Shown here: piece by piece, positions 38,342 through 45,035 of the stretch
How the letters are laid out: each line of letters starts with the position of its first letter
Position numbering within the stretch: position 1 is the first letter of the stretch
DNA from: CAYVUV01 sp964455095
GTDB lineage: Bacteria > Desulfobacterota > Binatia > HRBIN30 > CADEER01
Direction of reading: 5' to 3'
DNA length: 45,035 nt
NCBI GenBank assembly: GCA_964455095.1
Contig: CAYVUV010000304.1
Coordinates: forward strand, 1-45,035
Position numbers and translations under genes: made by a program
Notes under the pieces: generated by a model
The model's database searches: none
Told to the model about the DNA's origin: nothing
What the model saw: only the letters and a program-made list of their open reading frames with translations

Positions 38342-38815
38342 ATGTCCTTCGCCCGACTGCTCTACGTGCTGGCCCTGTGCGTTTGGCTCGGGGAGACGAT
38401 CTTTCTCTCGCTGATCGTCGCCCCGACGCTGTTCCGCAATTTCCCGACGCCGCAGGCGGGCGAGGTGATGAGCGCCCTGTTTCCCAGCTATTACCAGGTC
38501 GGCTATGGCTGCGGCGCCGTGCTGCTGGTCAGCGCGGTGGTGCTGGCGCGCGGGGCGCGCCGCGGCGCCGGGACCTGGGGCGGCGCCGCGCTGGTGAGCG
38601 GGTTGATGCTCGCGACCGTGCTCTACGCCGGCCTGGTCGTGCAGCCGCGTGTCCACGCGCTGCGCCCGCAGCTGCGCGAGCCCGCCGTGGCTCCCGAGGT
38701 CAAGGCGGAGTTCGATCAATTGCACCGCCGTTCGGTGCAGTTGAACGGCGCCGTCCTGGTCGGCGGCCTGCTGCTGGCCGGATTGACCGCGACCAGGCTG
38801 AAGGACGAGCGCTGA
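38342..38815 (+). CDS. DUF4149-family integral membrane protein
   Basis: 157 residues with four predicted membrane segments (about 4-27, 52-68, 79-97 and 134-150). The N-terminal pattern YVLALCVWLGETIFLSLIVAP is typical of DUF4149 (TMEM205-like) proteins. Function is unknown. The loop between segments 3 and 4 carries conserved basic/acidic residues (FDQLHRRSVQLN). It probably forms an operon with the flanking DUF2203 and HAD genes. Confidence 0.88.
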   Translation: MSFARLLYVLALCVWLGETIFLSLIVAPTLFRNFPTPQAGEVMSALFPSYYQVGYGCGAVLLVSAVVLARGARRGAGTWGGAALVSGLMLATVLYAGLVVQPRVHALRPQLREPAVAPEVKAEFDQLHRRSVQLNGAVLVGGLLLAGLTATRLKDER

Positions 38816-38852
38816 GGCGGCAGCGTCCGTCCGCGCTCCGTGCCGTCGTCGC

Positions 38853-39593
38853 ATGCCCTATCGCTGCCTGGTGTTCGATCTCTTCGGCACCCTGGTGCAC
38901 TTCACCGCCCGCGTGCCGACAGTGCCGGTGATCGGCAGCGAGCGGCGCTCGACCATGCACTGGCTGCGCGACCCGCTGGCCGCCGCGCAGCCGGGGTTGC
39001 CGTTCGACCAGTTTTTCGCGGCGATGGGCGCCGTGACCGCGGAGATCGTGCAGGCGCGGCCGCCGGCGTACCGCGAGGTGCCGTCGCACGAGCGCTTCCA
39101 GCGCGTCCTGGCCCGTGTCGGCGTCGACGGGCCCGACGGATCCGAACTGGCTCGGCAGCTGTCGGAGACCCACATGGCGTACCTGGCGGCACAGACGGAG
39201 ATGCCGGCGGCGCACGGGGCGCTGCTGCAGGCGCTGGCAACGCGCTGGCCGCTCGGGCTGGTCTCCAACTTCGACCACGGCGCCACCGCGCACGCCATCC
39301 TGCGCCGCGAGGGCATTGCCGACCTCTTCGGCGCGACGGTGATCTCCGCCGATTGCGGCCGCCGCAAGCCCCATCCGGAGATCTTTGCCCTGGCGCTCGA
39401 GCAGCTCCGCGTCGAGCCGGCGGCGGCACTCTACGTCGGCGACACCGCCGGTGACGACGTGGCCGGCGCCCGCGCCGCCGGCATGGACGTGGTCTGGATC
39501 AACACCTCGGGCGCCGCCCTGCCGGCCGACTGCCCACCGCCGACCCATACCGTGCGGGCGCTGACGGATCTGGCGGGGGTGTTGGGCATTTAA
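38853..39593 (+). CDS. HAD-superfamily hydrolase
   Basis: 246 residues. Motif I is FDLFGTLV with nucleophile D9; the second Asp is replaced by Phe, as in haloacid-dehalogenase-like members. Motif III is CGRRKPHPE (K172) and motif IV GDTAGDDVAGA (D197, D201, D202). The cap domain lies between about residues 20 and 125. The substrate is uncertain: a phosphatase or dehalogenase of the subfamily I type. It follows DUF4149 by 37 bases and is probably co-transcribed. Confidence 0.9.
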   Translation: MPYRCLVFDLFGTLVHFTARVPTVPVIGSERRSTMHWLRDPLAAAQPGLPFDQFFAAMGAVTAEIVQARPPAYREVPSHERFQRVLARVGVDGPDGSELARQLSETHMAYLAAQTEMPAAHGALLQALATRWPLGLVSNFDHGATAHAILRREGIADLFGATVISADCGRRKPHPEIFALALEQLRVEPAAALYVGDTAGDDVAGARAAGMDVVWINTSGAALPADCPPPTHTVRALTDLAGVLGI

Positions 39594-39637
39594 TCCCGCT
39601 CGGCGCCTCTGTCCGGCAATTGGTGGGGTCCTTTCTG

Positions 39638-39767
39638 GTTCCTCTCCCTCCGGGAGCGGCGAGGTGAGGGGATCGAACAACTCTTCAACGAACCGGCTCT
39701 CCAACGAATCGGCGGTCGAAGCCATCATCTGACCCCCTCACCTTACCTCTCCCGGAGGGAGAGGAAC
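39638..39767. repeat. 130 bp MITE-like palindromic element
   Basis: 34-base arms at 39638-39671 and 39734-39767 are inverted copies with about four mismatches, flanking a 62-base centre. The arms contain ctccctccgggag. It has no coding capacity. The size and long terminal inverted repeats suggest a non-autonomous mobile element or a large REP-type palindrome. Confidence 0.8.
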
Positions 39768-39824
39768 GTGTTTCGCGGCTGCGCGGGCAAAGCCCCGCCC
39801 AGCCGCTTGACCAGACGAAACACG
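39767..39824. repeat. Nested stem-loop before moxR
   Basis: CGTGTTTCG (39767-39775) pairs with CGAAACACG (39816-39824). Inside it CGGCTG (39776-39781) pairs with CAGCCG (39800-39805), and GCGGG with CCCGC. It directly abuts the MITE-like element. It could be a terminator for the HAD gene without a T tract, a leader structure for the moxR operon, or another repeat. The remainder of the gap (39825-39940) holds only the moxR ribosome binding site agggagagg. Confidence 0.55.
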
Positions 39825-39940
39825 CTGATTAAGCATCCCGCGTTTGAAGCGATTGCGCGCTCGCGCGTCTGTATGCTGCGACAGGGGACGCCGGTCGGAC
39901 GTCTTCGAGCCAGCGCGCGGCGCCGCGCAGAGGGAGAGGC

Positions 39941-40930
<990 letters not shown>

Positions 40931-40970
40931 GGCAGACGGTCGCTTGTCTCGGCCCGAACGGATCGGCTCC

Positions 40971-41066
40971 GGCCTCCCCCTTTGGCAAAGGAGGATTGAG
41001 GGGGATTTGTCCGAATGATCCGTTCTCAAAATCCCCCCTAACCCCCCTTTTCCAAAGGGGGGAACC
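40971..41066. repeat. Palindromic repeat in the moxR-DUF58 gap
   Basis: The left arm (about 40971-41008, tttggcaaaggaggattgag) and right arm (41028-41066, ccttttccaaagggggg) are imperfect inverted copies about 38 bases long around a 20-base centre. The type (aaatccccccta with cctttccaaagg) is widespread in proteobacterial and related genomes. It separates moxR from the DUF58 gene within an otherwise compact operon. Confidence 0.85.
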
Positions 41067-41119
41067 AGACTCCGGACAAAATCGACCTCGGCGTGAGCCG
41101 CGCTTCCCGCGTTGATTCC

Positions 41120-41995
41120 ATGCTGACCCGCGAGCAGCTCAAGGCCGTCCGCAAGATTCAGATCCACACCAGCCACCTGGTGAGCGATCTGTTCGGCGGC
41201 CAGTACCACAGCGTCTTCAAGGGCCGCGGCATGGAGTTCGCCGAGGTGCGCCAGTACCAGCCCGGCGACGACGTGCGCACGATCGACTGGAACGTCACCG
41301 CGCGCACCGGCGTGCCGCACGTCAAGCGCTACACCGAGGAGCGCGAGCTCACGGTCATGCTCATGGTTGACGCCAGCGCCTCGACCCGCTTCGGCTCCGT
41401 GCGCCAGTTCAAGCAGGAGCTCGCCGCCGAGCTGGCGGCGGTGTTCGCCTACTCGGCGATCAGCAACAACGACAAGGTCGGCCTGTTGATCTTCACCGAC
41501 CGCATCGAGCTCGCCGTGCCGCCGCGCAAGGGCAATCGCCATGTGCTGCGCGTGATCCGCGAGATCCTCAACCACGCGCCGCAAGGGCGCGGCACGGACA
41601 TCCCGTTGGCACTCGACCACCTGAACCGCGTCGCCAACCGGCGCTGCGTGGTGTTTCTGCTCTCCGACTTTCTCGCCCCCGACCTGCGTCGGCCGCTGCG
41701 CGTTGCCACCCGCCGCCACGATCTCATCGCGGTGGTGCTCGAGGATCCGCGCGACAACCAGTTGCCGTCGCTCGGGCTGGTGGCGCTCGAGGACCCGGAG
41801 AGCGGCGAGACGGTGCTGGTCGACACCGGCGACGCGCGTGTGCGCGCCACGTACCAGCGCCAGCGTGAGGCGGCGTGCATCGAGCGCGATCGCTTCCTGC
41901 GCTCGCTCGACGTCGACGCGGTCAGCGTGCGCACCGATCGGTCCTACACCGAGGCGCTGCTGCGCTTCTTCCGCGCGCGCGAAAAACGCCATTGA
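41120..41995 (+). CDS. DUF58/VWA-like protein
   Basis: 291 residues. The DUF58 core YHSVFKGRGMEFAEVRQYQP and DDVRTIDWNVTART is followed by a VWA-type fold with an intact MIDAS start D84-A-S86-A-S88, and a LLSDFLAPDL strand. It works with the adjacent MoxR ATPase, in family knowledge, on metal-dependent protein interactions. ATG at 41120 is chosen because the family similarity begins there; a GTG at 41093 is an alternative. The palindrome at 40971-41066 lies just upstream, so its expression may be uncoupled from moxR. Confidence 0.93.
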   Translation: MLTREQLKAVRKIQIHTSHLVSDLFGGQYHSVFKGRGMEFAEVRQYQPGDDVRTIDWNVTARTGVPHVKRYTEERELTVMLMVDASASTRFGSVRQFKQELAAELAAVFAYSAISNNDKVGLLIFTDRIELAVPPRKGNRHVLRVIREILNHAPQGRGTDIPLALDHLNRVANRRCVVFLLSDFLAPDLRRPLRVATRRHDLIAVVLEDPRDNQLPSLGLVALEDPESGETVLVDTGDARVRATYQRQREAACIERDRFLRSLDVDAVSVRTDRSYTEALLRFFRAREKRH

Positions 41996-42021
41996 GCGCC
42001 GTCGGAATCGGGTGGGATCAA

Positions 42022-42987
42022 ATGGCGACCGTGCGCCCTCTCGTCGTGGTCATGCTGCTCGCCGCCGTTGTGGCGGTGGCGCAAGAGGCGACGCCGACCG
42101 CTGTATCGTCCCCGGTGACGGTGACGGCGCGCGTCGAGCCGCAACGGGTCTCCATCGGCACGCCGGTCCGCTACACGATGCGCGTCGAGGCTCAGGAGGA
42201 AGTCGAGCTCATCGTCCCCATTCTCGCCCAGCGCATCGGGCCGTTTGAGATCACCGACTTCGGCGAAGTGCCGCGTCGGGTCGAGAACGGCCATGTCGTG
42301 GCCGAGCGCTGGTATACGCTGGTGACGTACGAGGCGGGCGATCAGATCGTGCCGGGCGCCACGGTGCAGTACCGCGTGCCGGGGTCGGATCTCGAACGCG
42401 TCGACGCGCCGGACACGCTGGTGATCGTCGAGAGCCTGCTGCCGTCGTCGGGTGACGGCGCGGCGCAAGATGTGCGCGACATCAAGGGCCCCGTCGCCGT
42501 GCCGCCGGACTATCGGCCGCTGTGGTGGGCCCTGGCGGCACTCGCCGTCGTCGCCGCGTTGGGGTTCGGTCTGATGCGCCTGCTCAACCGCCGGCGTCAT
42601 GTCGAGGTGCCGGTCGTGCGGGCGCCGGAGGAAGTGGCGCTGGAGGCGCTGGCGCGTCTGCGCAGCGCGCGCTTGCTGGAAGCCGGACAGCATGAGGAGT
42701 ACTACGTGCGCTTGTCCGCGATCGTGCGCACCTACCTGGAAGGGCGCTTTCACCTGCGCGCCCCCGAGATGACGACCGAAGAGTTTCTCCAGATCGCCCA
42801 GCGCGCCGCCGCGCTGCCGCAGGCGCAGCGACCGCTGTTGGCGCAGTTCCTCAACGAGGCCGATCTGGTGAAGTTCGCCCGCTATCTGCCGACGCTGGAG
42901 GACGCCGAGCGCGCTTACGCCGCGGCGCGCCAGTTCGTCGAGTCGACCGCCGCCAGCGCTGACGGAGGGCCCCGTGCGGCTGCATGA
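42022..42987 (+). CDS. BatD/DUF4381-like membrane protein
   Basis: 321 residues. A signal peptide (PLVVVMLLAAVVAVAQ) leads into a beta-rich periplasmic domain (about 25-150, VTVTARVEPQRVSIGTPVRY). A single membrane segment near 165-187 (WWALAALAVVAALGFGLM) is followed by a cytoplasmic helical DUF4381-like domain that includes YYVRLSAIVRTYLEGRF. The position between DUF58 and BatA is the usual BatD place. ATG at 42022 follows ggtggg. The stop overlaps the BatA start region by 14 bases. Confidence 0.88.
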   Translation: MATVRPLVVVMLLAAVVAVAQEATPTAVSSPVTVTARVEPQRVSIGTPVRYTMRVEAQEEVELIVPILAQRIGPFEITDFGEVPRRVENGHVVAERWYTLVTYEAGDQIVPGATVQYRVPGSDLERVDAPDTLVIVESLLPSSGDGAAQDVRDIKGPVAVPPDYRPLWWALAALAVVAALGFGLMRLLNRRRHVEVPVVRAPEEVALEALARLRSARLLEAGQHEEYYVRLSAIVRTYLEGRFHLRAPEMTTEEFLQIAQRAAALPQAQRPLLAQFLNEADLVKFARYLPTLEDAERAYAAARQFVESTAASADGGPRAAA

Positions 42988-43969
42988 TCCCTGGGTATTG
43001 CTCTTGCTCGCCCTGTTGCCGCTGCTGCTGCGCCGCGGCGCGCGGCGGCCGCAGCTGGCAGCGCTGCGCTATCCGCTGGTCGCGGCGGTGCGCGCCGCCG
43101 GCCCGGGCCGGCGCACGCACTGGCAGTGGCTGCTGGTCGCCTTGCGCGGCCTGGCGTTGATCTTCCTGGTCGTCGCGCTGGCGCGCCCGCAGCTCGGCAA
43201 GGCGGCGACGCAGGTGTTCAGCGAGGGCATCGACATGATGCTCGCGGTCGACATCTCGGGCAGCATGCTGGCCGAGGACTTCACCGTCGCCGATCAGCGC
43301 GCCAACCGCCTGCAGGCGGTAAAGTCGGTGGTGCGCAGCTTTCTCGAGAAACGCGGCGGCGATCGCGCCGGCCTGGTGTTGTTCGCCGGGCGTCCGTACA
43401 CGCAGTGCCCGCTGACGCTCGACCACGGCTGGCTGATGCAGAACCTCGAGCGCGCCCAGATCGGCCTGATCGAGGACGGCACCGCGGTCGGCTCGGCGCT
43501 GGCGACGGCGGTACAGCGCCTCGAAGCGTCGGACGCCAAGACCAAGATCGTCATCCTGCTTACCGACGGCGTCAGCAACGCCGGCAAGGTGTCGCCGCTG
43601 ACGGCCGCGGCGGCGGCCAAGACGCTCGGTTACCGGGTCTACACCATCGGCGTCGGCACGCGCGGGCTGGCGCCGTATCCGAGCACGGATCCCTTCGGCA
43701 ACCGCGTCTACGTGCCGACGCAGGTCGACATCGATGAAGAGACCATGCAACACATCGCCGAAGAAACCGGCGGCCGCTACTACCGCGCCACGGACACCGC
43801 CAGCCTGATGACGATCTACGACGAGATCGACCAGCTCGAGAAGAGCCCGCAGGAGGGCGTGGAGTACCTCGACTACCACGAGCTCTACGTCTGGCTCGCC
43901 GTGCCGGCGCTGCTGCTGCTCGCCGGCGAGGCCGTGCTGGCGCAGACCTGGCTGCGCGTGTTGCCGTGA
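42974..43969 (+). CDS. batA: BatA-like VWA-domain membrane protein
   Basis: 331 residues. Two N-terminal membrane segments (about 6-19 and 51-70) are followed by the conserved ARPQLG and a VWA domain with complete MIDAS D93-I-S95-G-S97 and LLTDGVSNAG. One C-terminal membrane segment is near residue 310. GTG start at 42974, overlapping the BatD-like gene by 14 bases, so the two are coupled. BatA and BatB form a membrane VWA pair driven by MoxR in characterised relatives. The symbol is assigned by family and context. Confidence 0.9.
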   Translation: MRLHDPWVLLLLALLPLLLRRGARRPQLAALRYPLVAAVRAAGPGRRTHWQWLLVALRGLALIFLVVALARPQLGKAATQVFSEGIDMMLAVDISGSMLAEDFTVADQRANRLQAVKSVVRSFLEKRGGDRAGLVLFAGRPYTQCPLTLDHGWLMQNLERAQIGLIEDGTAVGSALATAVQRLEASDAKTKIVILLTDGVSNAGKVSPLTAAAAAKTLGYRVYTIGVGTRGLAPYPSTDPFGNRVYVPTQVDIDEETMQHIAEETGGRYYRATDTASLMTIYDEIDQLEKSPQEGVEYLDYHELYVWLAVPALLLLAGEAVLAQTWLRVLP

Positions 43970-43978
43970 GGATGACGG

Positions 43979-45035
43979 ATGGCGATGCTGTGGCGTAGTC
44001 CGTCCTCGCTGTGGCTGCTGCTGGCCGTGCTGGTGCTCGGCTGGCAACTGGTGCGCTGGCTGCGCGGCCGTGTGGCGCTGCTCGCCGGTTTCGCGGAACC
44101 GGCGCTGGTGGCGCGCTTGACGCCGGAGGTCGATCCGCGGCGCCGGCTCTGGCGCGCGGCGTTGCGCGTGGCGGCGCTGGCCGTGCTCGTGGTGGCGATC
44201 GCCGGACCGCGTTGGGGCTTCCACTGGCAGGAAGTGCACCGCGAGGGTATCGACTTGATCGTCGCGATCGATACGTCGCGCAGTATGCTGGCGACGGACG
44301 TGAAACCGAATCGCCTCGAGCGCGCCAAGCTGGCGGTGCTCGATCTGGTGCAGCTCCTGCACGGCGACCGCATCGGCCTGGTCGCCTTCGCCGGCACCGC
44401 ATTTCTCGAATGCCCGCTGACGCTCGACTACGCCGCCTTCTCGCAATCGCTGCGCTCGCTCAACGTCGGCATCATCCCGCGCGGCGGCACGGCGCTCGAG
44501 CGCGCCATCGATGCCGGCCTGGCCGGTTTCGAGGCGCGCCAGGGCCAGCACGAGGCGTTGATCCTGATCACCGACGGCGAGGACCACGAAGGCAAGGCCG
44601 AGGAGGCCGCCAAGCGCGCCGCGGAACGCGGCGTCAAGGTGTACACGGTCGGCATCGGCACCAGTGAGGGCGAGTTGGTGCCGGTCGGCGGCGGCGCGCA
44701 GGGCTTCGTCAAGGACCGCAAGGGCCAGGTGGTCAAGTCGCGCCTCGACGAGGAGGGACTGAAGGCGATCGCGGTCGCGACCGGCGGCGCCTACGTGCGC
44801 GGCCTGGGCACGGCGCTCGGGCTCGACGAGGTGTTTCGCGACCACATCGCCAAGATGGAGAAACGCGAGCTGGAGAGCACGCTGCAGCGCCAGTACGAGG
44901 ATCGCTTCCAGATACCGCTCGCCCTCGCGGTGCTGTTGTTGTTGCTCGAGAGTTTCGTCGGCGAGCGCAAGCCGGTGCGCCGCGCGGCGCGGCGCTGGCC
45001 GTGGCGGCGCCGCGGTGCGGGTGCCGCGACGGTGG
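43979..45035 (+). CDS. batB: BatB-like VWA-domain membrane protein (cut by window end)
   Basis: The frame is open to the last base, about 352 residues. Membrane segments are at about 10-26 and 60-76, then a VWA domain with MIDAS D98-T-S100-R-S102 and LILITDGEDHEGKAEEA. A C-terminal membrane segment IPLALAVLLLLLESF lies near residue 325, followed by an Arg-rich tail. An ATG at 43972 meets a stop quickly; ATG at 43979 opens the real frame. It begins nine bases after the BatA stop. A TPR (BatC-like) gene or domain would be expected just beyond the window. Confidence 0.9.
   Translation, partial: MAMLWRSPSSLWLLLAVLVLGWQLVRWLRGRVALLAGFAEPALVARLTPEVDPRRRLWRAALRVAALAVLVVAIAGPRWGFHWQEVHREGIDLIVAIDTSRSMLATDVKPNRLERAKLAVLDLVQLLHGDRIGLVAFAGTAFLECPLTLDYAAFSQSLRSLNVGIIPRGGTALERAIDAGLAGFEARQGQHEALILITDGEDHEGKAEEAAKRAAERGVKVYTVGIGTSEGELVPVGGGAQGFVKDRKGQVVKSRLDEEGLKAIAVATGGAYVRGLGTALGLDEVFRDHIAKMEKRELESTLQRQYEDRFQIPLALAVLLLLLESFVGERKPVRRAARRWPWRRRGAGAATV

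Noticed and set aside
39844..39877. Possible promoter TTGAAG/TATGCT before moxR
   Set aside because: The spacing is 22 bases, too long for a normal sigma-70 promoter, and the -35 match is weak.

Overview
This is a GC-rich, gene-dense chromosomal window from a Gram-negative-like bacterium. The mixture fits a deep deltaproteobacterial-type lineage (Myxococcota, Desulfobacterota or Binatota-like): glutamate synthase, Lon, GreB, a MoxR/Bat operon, many cyclase-ATPase-TPR signalling proteins and several families of palindromic repeats. That placement is inference from style and gene content; no rRNA or other marker gene is present.

Layout. 1-3923: the 3' part of gltB followed by gltD. 3971-4590: an intact Phd/PIN toxin-antitoxin pair. 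4711-23678: a paralogue array. It has four full-length proteins of about 1,130-1,150 residues (A 4711-8157, B 10085-13504, C 13501-16890, D 16887-20273), each a double zinc ribbon, a class III nucleotide cyclase homology domain, a STAND/AAA_16-type ATPase and a long TPR-like helical tail. They are followed by an internally deleted copy (E, 20270-21124), an unrelated cyclase-TolB-TPR membrane protein (F, 21131-23122) and a broken copy (G, 23130-23678). A and B are separated by an SDR oxidoreductase on the minus strand and a small exported NTF2/SnoaL-like protein. 23723-24759: greB and a VOC-fold protein. 24788-33376: a giant 2,862-residue protein (H), a cyclase-ATPase-helical protein with about twelve NTF2/SnoaL-like domains appended as six tandem pairs. 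33413-34750 (-): a CoA-transferase. 34840-35174: a decayed vapBC with an operator-like inverted repeat. 35188-37614 (-): lon. 37874-39593: DUF2203, DUF4149 and HAD genes. 39941-45035: moxR, a DUF58 gene, a BatD-like gene, batA and batB (the last cut by the window end).

How the parts relate. The cyclase array is the striking part. B-C-D-E are chained by 4-base ATGA/GTGA overlaps, and the upstream gene's last codons supply the AGGAG ribosome binding site for the next gene. A ends the same way, but its partner is now only a short vestige. The cyclase half is almost the same in every copy while the TPR half has diverged. All full-length copies carry the same unusual residues at the cyclase substrate and transition-state positions. 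I read this as a family of large intracellular sensors sharing one output module, expanding and decaying by recombination. The signal, the nucleotide made (if any) and the receiver are not visible here.

A second theme is repeat invasion. Palindromic elements sit between genes (39638-39767, 40971-41066) and inside coding linkers: the same 70-73 bp palindrome occurs in B and in H, and GATC-rich short repeats occur twice in H. The variable linker after the zinc ribbon differs in every paralogue. If this is a metagenome assembly, the deleted copies E and G need checking against long reads, because near-identical repeats can be misassembled.
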